This document shows, one piece after another, positions 44,717 through 57,614 of a stretch of DNA of 64,000 nt. The notes under the pieces were generated by a model. The model searched no databases. It saw only the letters and a program-made list of their open reading frames with translations, and was not told the DNA's origin. Numbering within the stretch: position 1 is the stretch's first letter; each line of letters begins with the position of its first letter. The position numbers were made by a program, and so were the translations under genes. The stretch covers positions 262,579,816-262,643,815 of the forward strand of contig CM060975.1 of NCBI GenBank assembly GCA_030765065.1. Direction: 5' to 3'. This DNA is from Deroplatys truncata (taxonomy: Eukaryota > Arthropoda > Insecta > Mantodea > Mantidae).

Positions 44717-45671
44717 TGAGAAAGTTTATTGTTTCACGTATGGAAAAGCCGATTTGAAGTAGGAGTTGTATTGTACTTCAACTGTTGGGGAGCCGAACTT
44801 GTAGTAGTTGCAACCGCACGTATGGTAAACAGTTTCCGGTAGCCTTCGCCCCAAATGTACTTTCAGGTGGCCTTTGTCCCAAGTTTAAAAAAAATATTAA
44901 CTTTGTTATTTAACTGTTTCTTTAAATATTATATATTTATGTTTGCCTCGGCTGCGTCAGTATTTATATTAGAGACATAGATGTCTTGGCAGGGTTGTGG
45001 TGCGACTACGAATGTAGGCTTACACAGATTATAATTTTACTTCACTCCTTTTATTAATGTTTGACACGATTTAAATAACACTTCACTGATAGAGAGCTGT
45101 GAGATTCTTTTATGAATTACTTGCACTTTTTAACACGAAAACTATTTTTCGTCTCACACGAATACATATTAAATCTCTTGAGGACACTTTTTGTGTCTGG
45201 TTAGTAACGCTCTCTGCAACTAACTGAATTGATTTCAACCGCCTAAACTTGTAAATTTCTGTATTTCAAGTCTCTGATTGGCTATTCCTAATCCAATAGA
45301 ATACCTTCATTTAACTAAAGCTTTTTCTGGTTGTTGATTGGCTACTTTTATAAACTGTCACTAAAATTACATTATTGCTTCCAAGAATCACAAGTAACAT
45401 TTAAACTTTCTAATTTATTAATGCCTCAAGCTTACCTAATTGTTAGCACCTTTTAACCTATTATTCTCACAGCTCCTACATTATTAAATTAGGTAATATA
45501 TTCACATAACATTATTACACATGGATACAATAATACAAACATATACAATGACTGTTACATACATTTTTTGTATATTGTTACATAAACATATTGCTTTTAG
45601 GCGGGCTGTTATTGAATTTACATATTACATAATTAGACTGAAGTTATTTAAGTGTTAAAAGTACTGCCTCA
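44717..45671 (-). mobile_element. Solo LTR, copy 1
   Basis: 955 bp flanked by a perfect 4-bp duplication AAAG (44713-44716, 45672-45675). Read on the minus strand it begins TGAGGCAGTA and ends TTTCTCA, the TG...CA ends of an LTR. It shares its full length with copies at 47450 and 53171. Confidence 0.85.
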
Positions 45672-45675
45672 AAAG

Positions 45676-46487
45676 ACAGAAGGAAAGGGAGGAGGAAAAT
45701 CATAGCTGCGTCTTCTGCTGTTCCTAAATAAATATGCACATAGCCGATAGATTAATAAATAAAATATAATGTATTTAAGAAAACCGTAATATTTGTTTCA
45801 TTTGTGTTTATCTAACTGTAATATTAACATAAAACTGTTATTATCTCAGAGATTGTATCATTTGAGGTGATTCTGAAACCGAAATAATGTAGATGTTCCT
45901 ATTAGTGAATACAAATCAGAATCTAAATGCATATTAGAACATCGCTGTTATCCCAGTTGCTATGAAGCATCTTGGTAAATGTCGGCATTCCAAGCTCGGC
46001 GGGAACTAATAAAGTTAATGCATCCATTGCATTTCAGCAGTTGTTGTGTCTCATGCATACTTGATGCAATCGTCAGTACGTGCGTGTGCCGAGATAAACG
46101 TGCACATTGTGGTAAAACCTTCCTCTACGATTTATTTACCCTTGTGTGCAGAAAAAGGGGCGCGTTCCCCTAAATCACAATGTTTCTTTCTTTTTCGCAT
46201 TTTCCGTAAGGTTTTTAAAACTTTCTAACAGTAGGCTTTTTCCAGCCCTTATCGCTTCCCTCGATGACTGGCTTTAAACATTTCCAAGAAACAAAAATAA
46301 ACCAATTATTAGTGATGCTATATTTGGTGGCTATTAATAGTCGGCCCATAAGTAATATATTTTAATGGTTTATGCTGCGACTAGTGTAGCTAATGTCCCC
46401 ACGTGATAGTTTTAGACCCGACTTTGTGGGGAAGTTGTGAATGAGAAGCATTAAAATGAGCAGCAGCCACAATAGCAAACCTTTTTT
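45676..46487. other. Non-coding, nothing recognised
   Basis: No gene or repeat recognised. Confidence 0.5.
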
Positions 46488-46633
46488 ACTTTCTCTACTA
46501 CGTATAGTAAGTAGGGGAAGTATTGTATTCCACCCAAAAATTCGATACCGAGATTTCACCGAAAATACATGTTTTGAGACCCCTGAATCCAAAAAAAGCA
46601 TTTTTGGAAACATGTCCGTATGTGTGTCTGTGT

Positions 46634-46698
<65 letters not shown>

Positions 46699-47420
46699 TG
46701 TCTGTGAACAGCATAACTCAGAAACGAACAGTCGGATAAACACCAAACTTGGTATTTAGATTCAGTATCTTCCAGAGGTGCGACACGAAGGTTTTCAAGA
46801 AAATCCCCCGCCCCAGATTACCCTTTACATGGAACATTTTTCGAAAAGTTTAATTTTCTCAAAAATGGCATATGTTTAAGATATTTTCATGACAAATAAA
46901 ATGTATATCTTGAATTTTCTGGGAATGTCTCCAAAAGTATTCTTCATTGTGAACGACTATTGCATAACTGGTAAACCATAAGAGATAGACAAACTTTTAC
47001 TACACAAAAAATGTAGATTGCGTTAAAATACACAATTTATATTATATACATTTTTTTGTTGAGTAAACCATTTTCGAGATACTGCTTGTTATTCTCTTAA
47101 ATTTTTCAATACTTATATTCTCAAATGGGAATTCGTTATTCATTTTTTTGTCTTGGATATGCAAACAGTATTAATCTGTGGCAAAGGGAATGGTGCTGCA
47201 CCTAGCAACCAGCTATTAAGAGATATGTATGTGCTTAAAGGCTACTGTATTTCTATATTGCCCTTGTAAATATATATTCCCCTTACATCTACAAGAAAAT
47301 TAGCAATAAGATGAGTCTGCAAATGTTTATCTCGATTAACATGAAGTAGATGGAGAATAAGCCTTTGTAAAAAGAGTTTGTACAAGAGTAGAGAAAGTCA
47401 TGTGAGTGTAACACATCAGA
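46488..47420 (+). repeat. Dispersed family copy f, best preserved
   Basis: Begins ACTTTCTCTACT (46488) and has the inverse AGTAGAGAAAGT at 47387-47398, then 'catgtgagtgtaacacatc'. A long (TG)n core lies at 46632-46696. Copies a-e, g, h and the one nested in the Polinton align to it. No coding capacity; a non-autonomous DNA element is the likely class. Confidence 0.7.
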
Positions 47421-47449
47421 TTTTTTCTAAAGAGACACTAAACGAAGTG

Positions 47450-48440
47450 TAAGGCAGTATTTTTAACACCTAAATGATTTCAGTCTAATTATATAATATA
47501 TAAAATTCAATAAGAGCCCGCCTGGAAGCAATATGTGTATGTAATAATTTGTAAAATGTATGTATCAGTCATTACATATGCTTATATTATTGTATACATG
47601 TTTAATAATGTTATGTGAATGTATTATGCAATTTAATAATGTAGGAGCTGTGAGAAACAGGTCAAAAGTTACTAACAATAAGGTAACAATGAGGTAACCT
47701 TGAGGCAATAATGAGTTTGAGAGTTTAAATGTTACTTGTGATTCTTGGAAGCAATAATGTAATTTTAGTGACAGTTTATAAAAATTAGCCACTCAACAAC
47801 CAGAAAAAGCTTTTGTTAAATGAAGGTATTCTATTGGATTAGGAATAGCCAATCAGAGACTTGAAATACAGAAATTCACAAGTTTAGGCGGTTGAAATCA
47901 GTTCAGTTGGTTGCAGACAGCGTTACTAACCAGACGCAAAAGTGTCCTCAAGAAAATTAATACGTATTCGTGTGAGACGAAAAAATAGTTCAAGTGTTAA
48001 AAAGTGCAAGTAATTCATAAAAGAATCTCACAGCTCTCTATATCAGTGAAGTGTTATTTAAATCGTATCAGGTATTAATAAAAGGAGTGAAGTAAAATTA
48101 AAATCTGTGTAAGCCTACATTCTTCAGACGCACCACAACCCTGCTAAGAGAAACGTGTCTCTACAAATACCGAAGCAGCCGAGGCAAACATAAATATTAA
48201 ATATTTAAAGAAACAGTCAAATTACAAAGTTAATATTTTTTTAAACTTAGGGCGAAGGCTACCGGAAACCGTACCATACGTGCGGTTACAACTACTACAA
48301 GTTCGGCTCCCCAAATAGGATACAACTCCTTCAATACAATCTACTTCAAATTGACGCCCAAAGCGTGGTGCAAATAACGTAAAGATACAACTCGTACTTC
48401 AAATCGGCTTTTCTATACGTGAAACAATAAAACTTTCTCA
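47450..48440 (+). mobile_element. Solo LTR, copy 2
   Basis: 991 bp flanked by AGTG (47446-47449, 48441-48444). It starts TAAGGCAGTA, so the usual first TG is mutated to TA, and ends ACTTTCTCA. An AATAAA-type signal within 'attaataaaaggagtg' near 48074 fits the R region. Confidence 0.85.
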
Positions 48441-49260
48441 AGTGTAAAGGTATTGCTGTCATAAAAAGGATATGTAGCGGTGCAATTGTGTTGCATACCT
48501 CGAAGAACTGAATTCCGTTGGTAGAAAAATTATATAACCACTTTGGTCCATAAGGATTTAGATATATTATTATTATTATTATTACCCATTATCGTTACTT
48601 TTTATGTAACTTATATAAAGTATACTTACGAAAGCCTATTTTCTATTTATTTCAGGAAGACTTTCAATGCACATTTCGTTGTAGGTACACTCGCTACCAT
48701 TTATGCTATCCCCGCAGCTCATAGAGGCAGTTTACTGGCCTTCACAAGTGAGTATGTATACCAAGGAGTGGCGCATGTCTTTATCATAGAAGACTTGCTC
48801 CAACTATTGAATTAAGTTCTTTAGGATGAGGCGGTGCATTCGTGTCTCACAATTTGTGGTTATTAGGGGTACACGGGAGGGCTAGGAGGTTACGACAGGT
48901 TCTTTGGCGAGGGAGGTTCTCTGGGTTTTGCATGAGGTTTCTTCGAATGGTCTTAGGAGTGGGTACCCTGGCTATGGTTGTCAACTCAGTTACATGAATG
49001 CACTTGTAGTTCCTTTGTATCATATGATTTATTCTTTATCTGTCGTAACACTCGCCACCGCGTAATCTAATGAAGATGGTTTGGCTATGGTAATGAGATG
49101 TTCGCTCGTCGGTTCGTGGCCGTCAGATATGAGGTTGATGAGGCTTGCACGGTGTCGCGCCGTATCGATAATTTACTATTTGACAAAAGCGCTCGCGCCG
49201 TCATTCGGATCTCCTTTAATGTGTAATTTGTTCGAGGTTAAATACACTGTTACGTCGGAG

Positions 49261-49303
<43 letters not shown>

Positions 49304-49849
49304 TGTGCAACGTCTTGGTCTGCGAAGATATTTTTGTGGACTCCTCACCAAGAAAAACCTAAAATCGCCACGACACCATTTTCCTCTTCTCTCATTCCTG
49401 ATTTTGCTTTCTCTAGTCGCATGATATTATTTCTGTGAATTTATTCGCTATTCGAAATTATATTTTTCTTGGTTGGTCAGTTTATATTTTATTATACACA
49501 CAGATGTTTAGGTTTCCCAGCTGGTGTCTGAGATTTAAGAAGGCACGCGGGCTAAACCATGTACGTATTGTCTTGAGCACGTAGGGATATATTACAAAAG
49601 AAAGTGACCGGCTCGTCGGAATGGGCCAAAGTACCTGCTTAAAATATTTATAATCAAGCCCATTTCCCTTAAATCGCAAGAAACAAGTGAAGAACGACAA
49701 CACTTTAAAAAATACAAAGGTATTGAAACATTAAAACCAGCAATAACGATATCCCGGATATTAGCCGATACCAAAGAAAAGCTTATTTTAATTAATTGTG
49801 TTTTAAAGAGTTCTGCATTTTATGTGTGAAAGTTTCTGTGTATTTCTTA
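48441..49849. other. No confirmed gene; (TC)n microsatellite at 49262-49301
   Basis: A splice-flanked 92-base open segment (48656-48747, AG before, GTGAGT after) has no recognisable protein content. A GC-richer stretch at 49060-49260 is unassigned. Confidence 0.4.
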
Positions 49850-50235
49850 AGGTTTAACAGTTATATTCCTTCGGAATGAAGAGAATTTCAGAACCTATGC
49901 TGAGAAAAATCAAGAACTTTGTCATCTAAATATTTTAAACGTATGACATTTTAATAAACATTGTTGCAGCCATTTTTTAAAAAAATGATTTCGAAAATTT
50001 GCCCGTGTAAACAGTAACATAGGTGAGAGGATTTTGTTGAAAAATTTGTCACATTTTTGGAAGATTCTGAGCTTAGCTGCCAAGTTTGGTACTTATTCGA
50101 CATTTCGGTTTTTAGTTGTGCTACTCACAGGTACAGGCGCGCACGCACACACATACACACACAAGCACGCACGCACATATCTGTTTCTAAAAATAATTTT
50201 TTCTGGTAAAATATTGGTATCGAATTTTTGTAAAC
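49850..50235 (-). repeat. Dispersed family copy g, inverted
   Basis: The reverse complement shows 'caaaaattcgatacc', an alternating (TG/CG) core, 'agcacaactaaaaaccgaaa' and 'accaaacttggcagc', in family order. Confidence 0.6.
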
Positions 50236-50497
50236 AGACAGAAGTCAGGCTTTAACCAAGAAATCGTCTTTTATTGTGATATTATTAGCTACATAACGCA
50301 ACAACTTACTCAAAGGCCTATCCCAAGTCAGTTTTTGACCACTAAGTCGTTCATGCTTTTCACATGCCACCACTTCTTGTGCGTCTTCATGAATTTACAT
50401 CATTACATATCCGGGAAGTCGTTTTTTTTTGCATTCGTTGTAGGCAACCTAACCTACATACCTCTTTTGCTGTTCTTACAGCCCTTAGGCGCTACTC

Positions 50498-51474
50498 TGA
50501 GGCAGTATTTGTAACACTTAAGTGATATCAGTCTAATTACATAATATAAAATATAATAACAACCCGCCTTAAAGCAATATGTGTATAATATAATATATAA
50601 AGTGTATGTTATAGTCATTGTATTAATGTTTATACTATTATGTACATGTATAATAATGTTATGTGAATGTATTACGTAGTTTAACAATGTAGGAGCTGTG
50701 AGAATAGAAGCAAACTGATTTCCGTAGCAAACAGAATTACAAAGTAAAAGCCGAAAGTTGCTGATAATGAGGTAACCTTGAGAAAACAATAAATTTAGAA
50801 AGTTTAATAAAGGCTACTAATAATTCTTGGAACAATAATAATGTAATGCAGTTTATAAATAGCCAAACAAAAATTAGAAAAACTAAAAGTTTAATAAAAG
50901 TATTCTATTGGAGTAGGCTTAGCCAATCAGAGACTTGAAATAGAGGAAATGTACAGATTCAGGCGGGAAATGCTACAAGGAAGCGTAACCAAGCAGATCG
51001 GTACGGTACAGGTTCAGAGTGACATATGAAATTTAATTGCGGTGAGAATAATGCAAAGTTTGCCTGTTAAAAAGTACAATTAACAATAATCTCACTGCTC
51101 TGTAGTAGGATACAACAGTTAAGTGTTATTTAATCGTGTGAAGGATTAATAAAAAAAAGTAGGTACAATACAATTATAATTTGTGTAAGCCTTATTCTTT
51201 AACCGTACCAGCCTTGCTAAGAGATACGTGATTTACAAATTACTAATGACGAAGCCGAGGTATACATACATATATAACATATAAATAAACATTAAAGTAA
51301 AAAGTTGATTCTAAAACGTGGGGCGAAGGCCACCGGAAACTTTGTACTGTACGTGGGGCGAACACTCCTAGAAACCTATCTCACGCAAGTTTGGCTACGA
51401 TACGAGGGGCTGCAACTACTGCAAATCTTATCATAGTGTGACTTAGTCCAGTTTATCAAGTGTCACTTTTCTCA
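50498..51474 (+). mobile_element. Solo LTR, copy 3, flanks do not match
   Basis: Begins TGAGGCAGTA at 50498 and ends CTTTTCTCA at 51474, the termini of the family. Its flanks are ACTC and CTGT rather than a duplication, unlike the other three copies. It directly borders heat-shock promoter-like DNA. Confidence 0.7.
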
Positions 51475-51880
51475 CTGTCACTGTTTAGCGTTTTTCTAGT
51501 TCAGTTTCACGGAAAGTTCACTTAACGAAGGTGAACTAGTTCAATTCTCCTCACTTCTCTTTCTTCGTGACGTAGTCTCTTCACGCTGAACGGTTCATTT
51601 CACTCGCAGTCGAAGCCGAATACAACACCTGTCGCTTAGCAGTAGCACTCGTTGCACTCGGAACAGGCGTCACCAACTCGCCGGAGATGTCGCACTAGAG
51701 AAGCGTTCGCTAATTCATTCGCTCGCTCACTGACTGATTCGATTGAACTCTAGCACTGCGCGAGAAGCTCGCTTATATAGGCAGTGGAAACTCACAGAAG
51801 GTTCTTGAACGTTCTAGAATTATTTCGACACACTTTCTTAAAAAGAGGGGGAAGAAGAGCTTCCAGAAAATTCTGATTAT
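51475..51880 (-). promoter_or_regulatory. Hsp70-like heat-shock promoter and leader without its gene
   Basis: Minus-strand TATATAAG at 51779-51772. Upstream, 51797-51819 holds five perfect alternating GAA/TTC pentamers, a full heat-shock element, and 51861-51873 a second TTC-GAA-TTC element. Downstream (51740-51475) is a purine-rich leader with repeated AGTGA, GTGAA and AACTGAAC, as in insect Hsp70 5' leaders. No Hsp70 start or coding sequence follows; the LTR at 50498-51474 does. Confidence 0.75.
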
Positions 51881-53170
51881 CTCCCGATAGCCCACCCGGT
51901 GTTTACGCTGGCGAGCGCAGTTATCGTTGTTTACTAGGACCGCTCGGCGCCGACTCCCGATAATCTTGGGACATAGCTGCTTCGTCACAATAGCCATAAT
52001 TTTATAAATTTTCTACTATTATAGACATATAATATAGTCATATTTGCATTTAAATGCTTATTATTTATTGCCTCTCCCTTTGCTTATATTTTTATTTCTT
52101 AGTGCCATTTCATTCTTCTCATCTACTACTTTTTTGACAAGCATATGTTCTATGGTACCTCGATATTTATTTGTTACGAACGAAAGACGCACATTCTATC
52201 TGTTCGACTCAAACTTTACAGCCATAATAACGTCTTAACATTTTCGTAATATAAGGCAAAAGTACTTTTCGTGGCTCGAATCCGATCAATGTGCGTTTAT
52301 TTTTAAAATAAAGTTGGTCACTGAATAGGCATTTGTATGCGATATTTTTAAAGGTAGTCATTTTATACTTCAACAAGCTATTAATAAGCAACTAAGTAAA
52401 TAACAATTAACATCATTATATCGATCGCCCAAACAATAGTATGTAATACATGTGAAATGTGCAGTAGCGGCTCGTGAGAGTACATTTTGGGTGTTCACAC
52501 AGCGTTCAGACGGCCCTGAAAATCTGAAATAGCATCTGTTGCATAATAGTGCTGATTATGAGCAAGCTAATACAACTGAAACCGTTCCTAACAATAAATA
52601 ATAATAATGCATAACTCGTCTGAGAAAGATACCTTTTATATTTGTTGTTGGCGATAATTAAGTACCTACACGTGTTAGGGCAAGAAAGGAGTAGTGTTAA
52701 ATTAAATTGTAGTTGAGATTATGGGTGGTAGTGAGAAACCGGAAGAAGTTCCGAGGTTGTACCTTAACGTTCCTACTTGTGCTACAGTAACTCTAACTTC
52801 TGGTGAAGTGTGCTACCACCTAGTGGCGTTGACGTAAACTTAGTTACAGTATGGAAAGAGAGTACAAGAAAAGCTTCACGCGCTAGTGGACTCTTTCACG
52901 TGTGCACGGCCCGTATACATTTGCCCCATAAGCAAATTACGTCATACCAGCTGCGCATGCGCAGAAGTTCCATAAAATGTGCACAAGTCAAGATGTGCTG
53001 GCAACTGTGTTGCTATGTGTAATCCAGTTTAGAGGAGTAGTGCGGTAGATTTAAACGCCGCCGATTTTAAATCATCACATGTACGTACGTGCATTCAAAA
53101 AAAATCAATAGATCCACAAGATGTCAAAATTTAGGCTGTTCTCGTGCTATTAGACTGCAGCCGTCACTGG
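51881..53170. other. About 1.3 kb with no recognised gene
   Basis: Short ORFs only; no conserved element seen. Confidence 0.45.
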
Positions 53171-54127
53171 TGAAAGATTTTTAGTTGCTTCACTGTTGGA
53201 AAGCCAATTTGAAGAACTGCCCCAGGTATCTTACAATTTGAGAAAGGTTAATTATTGCTGTTCCATGTATGGTACAAAGTTTCCGGTGGCCTTCGCCCCA
53301 ATATTTACTTTCCGGTGGTCTTCGCCTCAATGTTTAAGAATCAACTTTGTATTTTTATGTTTTCTTTAAATATTACATATATATTTATGTTTGCTTCAGC
53401 TGCGTCAGTATTAATTTTTTAGAAACATGTGTCTCTTAACAGGGTGTGATGCGGCTAAAGAATGTAGGCTTACACAAATTATAATTTTTACTTCACTCCA
53501 TTTATTACTCCTTCACATGATTAAATAACACTTCACTTATATAGAGAGCTGTGAGATTCTTTCATTAATTACTTGCATTTTTTAACACGTAAACTTTATG
53601 AATTTTATATGTCTCACACTGAATACGTATTTAAATGCTCGGGAACGCGTCTCGCGTCCAGTTAGGAACACTGTCTATTGACAACTGACTTCTACCGCCT
53701 GAATTTGCAAATTTCATCTATTTCAAGTCTCTGATTGGCTAATTTTACTCCAATAGAATACTTTTATTTAATTTCCAGGTTTTCTGGTTGTTGATTGGCT
53801 ATTTATAAACTGTCTCAAAAACTATATTATTGTTGCTCCAAGAATTACTAGTAGCATTATTAAACTTTCCAGTTCATTATTGCACTCAAGGTTACCTCAT
53901 TGTTAGCAACTTTCGGCCTCTATTCTCACAGTTTCTACATTATTAATTTACCTAATACATTCACATAACATTATTATACATGTACATAATAATATAAACA
54001 TAATGCAATGACTGTTACATACATTTTATATGTTATTTATACACATATTTCTTTAAGGCGGGCTGTTATTGAATTTTATATTTTATAATTAGACTGAAAT
54101 CATTTAAGTGTTAAAACTACTCCCTCA
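53171..54127 (-). mobile_element. Solo LTR, copy 4
   Basis: 957 bp flanked by CTGG (53167-53170, 54128-54131). On the minus strand it begins TGAGGGAGTA and ends ATCTTTCA. Confidence 0.85.
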
Positions 54128-54131
54128 CTGG

Positions 54132-55100
54132 ATACGTGTATAACGGAATCTGGGGAATAGAAATATTTTTTTCTGGATTCTGTTATAAACCACTTACCCC
54201 CTCATAGAGTTATACACCATAACCACTAAGTTTACCCGAGAAGTTTGCCTTTTACAAAAATGTGGCAATATATTGTTTCAAGTGTGAAGAATGTGTATCG
54301 CCAACAATATTTACGACGTGGTAGTTAGACTGCAGATTACCCCACTTCTGAGGGAGTTGTAATCTTGCAGTTTATTCCGGTCACATAGAAAGTTTCGCCT
54401 CTAGTAACGTATAAAGAAAGTTTAGTACGCACGAAAAGTGAGCAGGTTGTCACTTTGACTGTTTCTCATGCCGAAGATAGGTCAGCCTCCTGGGGAATCT
54501 ATGCGATGCATCTCTGAAGCTTTACTGACGTGCTGGTAGCCGTAAACTCAGGCTCAATATCCCAATAAATTCTCAAGTGGATAACGTCCTTAAAGAAGAT
54601 CTTCGCAACTCCTTGTGGATGAGACATGCTCGTATATTTCTTCGAGTGTACAGGGAGAACGATCTGGTTCAAGAAAGTGCGAGGTATGCTTCTGAGAAAG
54701 TAAAACCTTTGCTGAACTGTACTAAATCCCGAATCATTACCTAACTGGCTTAGACGGTCATAGCTTTATAAATGCCCCAAAAAAACACAAACACACACCA
54801 GGTTCCAATACTTACAAAGGAGATAGTACGCAATAAAAGAGGAAAAACAGTTCCTGTAAATATTAGTCGTAAACATAATTTCTTCTGAGTTATGTTCTTA
54901 TTTTGTACAAGAAGTGCATCTTGCATTCCAAGCACTTTGGCACGAAACCAATGAGAAAACAATATTGCACGCAGAGGTTTGTTATTATGGAGCACAATGT
55001 GTTTGCATATGATGTATCGAGCAAGAACAGAACACAAGAGTAGTCAACCTACGGTATTCCCTGCATGCTATACGTATTGTTCTATCAGTCAGGTATGATA
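54132..55100. other. Non-coding, nothing recognised
   Basis: No gene or repeat recognised; ORFs are short and unsupported. Confidence 0.45.
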
Positions 55101-55326
55101 TTTATATCTGGTAGTGCTCAAATGGCGCATGTTTTGTTGCGACACTGCACTACTGCAATGTTTGTTGTCCTTCTCTGAATCAGATCACCCCATTTTCATC
55201 ATAGGGTTAGGCAACAGCTAACGCAAATCTTTCATGAGCGATAGAATGGTCGAGGAGGGTCAATACCTTGACCTTCCGGTTCTTTTCACCTTAACCCTTT
55301 ATATTTTTAACTTTGGGGCCATTTAA

Positions 55327-57614
55327 CCCTCCGTCAGGCGCGCGCTTTGGTAGAACGCCGTTAGTCGTGCGGGGCCTAGTAGACCCGCGCTATATTTTTG
55401 TTGTTATTGTTTGCATTTTTGTTTTTTTTTATTTTATTTTTTTCCTGCTTTTACCTTTATTTAGATTAAGCGTACAAGGCTTTCATTAATATATATTATC
55501 TTACAACATAAAACTACAAGCTAAGATATGAATACATATACGTTATGAATTATATTACAGTAAGTATAAAGAAATGCATTGCCATTTCCAGGTGTACATA
55601 CAACTTGTAATTTCAAATTTTCAGTTACTCAGAATCATTTACACCAGATTCTTCAGGTTTATATTTTGTCAAAAGGCCTTTCAAATCACCGCGTAGATTT
55701 GATGCTGTTGATCTCCTTTGTAGCTGTTGCAACAGTAAAGCTAAAGATAGTGACTTCAAATACTCCTGCCTTGTGGAATATTTATTTTGTTTTCCAAGGA
55801 AGATAACCCTAGAATTAATACCTGCAATGTTCAAGATATGGTCAAAAATTACCATGGGCCACCTTCTCGTTGTTCTGGCTACATTGTATGTAGCACACAA
55901 TTTATCTACTGCAACAACTCCACATTTAGTGTCGTTGTAATGAAGGATTATTTCAGGCTTTTTCTCAGCACCTTCTGATAACTGTGAGGATGAAACATGT
56001 AGACTTGAGAGCAAAACTACCTTTTTTACCCTTTTTTGGAACATATGAAACAAGTGTTTCATTTTTTGTGAAGCCAAATATGCTTTCGTATTGTCTGCGA
56101 TCTTTTGGAGAAGTGAAATTAGCGGGTAACTCTTTTTTGTTCTTTCGCACTGTACCGACGAAAGAAAGTTGTCTTTTGCGCAATTCATTCACAGCGATAC
56201 ACTGGTAAACCAATTATCTGCAGTTACATTTCGTCCAGTGCCAGAGATTGGTTCAGTTAGTCTCAGCACTACAGCCTCTGTCGAGTTAGTTTGCAAATAT
56301 GGTCCGTCCAGCTGCTGTCCACAATAAATCTCCATGTTAGTTGTATAAAACAGTTTTGCATCACTCAAACAGAATATCTTTATGCCATACTCGTTTGGCT
56401 TGGATGGTATATATTGTCTAAAAGCACATCGACCACGAAATGCCGGCAACTGCTCGTCGACAGTGACATTTTGTCCAAGAGAATAATAGTTCTGACAGTT
56501 GTTCAGAAACAATGTAAACATTTCTCTAACAACAGCCAATTTATCCAATTTTCGTCGCTCCACTCATTAGCTCTTGTCATCAAAGCGAATACAGCGTATT
56601 AGAAAACTGAATCGTTTCGGACATAGTCATTCGGAACAGAGGAATTCCAAGATCGGTTCTCCAAAACTCGTGAATATTCTGGTGTCCACCACGAAAAATT
56701 CCTGCCAGGTACAATAAGCCTAGGAAAGCTTTTATTTCTATTACATGTATAGGTCTGCTGTCTCTTGCACAATAAAATTTGTGTTGCACACTGCCAATGT
56801 AAGTATTTGAGCTTTCAGTAATCAAATCAACTATATCTTCGGTAACAAAAAGGTTCCAACAATCAATTTCCGTTTTCGCATTTTTGGCAGCTCCTATCAC
56901 ACAAGGAAGTTTGGTCAATATATTGTGAGCCCTTGTCTGTGTTATTTTCAAAGGTGTTTTTTTATTTTGTTCCATCTCTTCCTGTGAATAACAACAGAAT
57001 GTATTGTCAATAATAATAATAAGAAGAAGAAGAAGAAGAAAAATAAGAAGAATTACTATGATACGCATATGATGTTACCTATAAAATACATGTTATCACA
57101 CAAGCTGCTTTCATCGTCTTCCTCTTCATCTTCATGGTCAGTTTCTAAATCTAAAGATCTCGTTTCGAGTTTATCTTCTGAATCAGAGTCATTTTATTCA
57201 TATAAGTTGTCATCCACGGGCAAGGCATCATCATCACAAAGTAGGCGATGTACTTCTTCCAAATCATTCGGATTTTGTAGATCGTACCTTTTACTCGTAT
57301 TCATGACGAAGCAGTAACAGCTCCGTGCAATAGTAAAGCAATATTGCACAAAAGCTAATGAGAAACAAATCTGTCAACAATATGTAACGAGAGCAGGCGC
57401 GCGGGGCCTGGTTGACCTGTGCGACACGTAACTGCTGATTATTCATTCCTCCAGCCAAACAAATAAACAGATAAGGTTATCCCTGCAGCAAATAATCGCG
57501 TAAGGTGTAATGTTAGATGTCCTAGTCAGGCAATTGCACAGGTGCGTTCTTTCGAAAATTATAACATTTATATAATGCCAGGGGTCTCTCAGGCCCCTAG
57601 CGACTGACGGAGGG
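55327..57614 (-). mobile_element. piggyBac element, complete ends
   Basis: TTAA at 55323-55326 and 57615-57618 flank perfect inverted ends CCCTCCGTCAG / CTGACGGAGGG. It is 2288 bp, usual for the superfamily. Subterminal 'gcggggcct' segments occur near both ends. It encodes a minus-strand transposase relic. Confidence 0.92.
55625..57303 (-). pseudogene. piggyBac transposase pseudogene
   Basis: The acidic N-terminus starts at ATG 57303 and meets a stop about 36 codons later. The DDE_Tnp_1_7 domain follows in pieces: 56580-57068 (FLGLLYLAGIFR), 56189-56563 (VTVDEQLPAFRGRC with the first catalytic Asp, VTADNWFTSVSL with the second), 55965-56213 (VGTVRKNKKELP, YVPKKGKKG) and 55625-56188 (GVVAVDKLCATYN with the third Asp; WPMVIF). 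Frame changes separate the pieces, so it is inactive. No C-terminal Cys-rich finger is evident. Confidence 0.92.

Noticed and set aside
48656-48747. Splice-flanked 92-base open segment
   Set aside because: The sites look good, but the encoded peptide is not recognisable and no partner exon was found.
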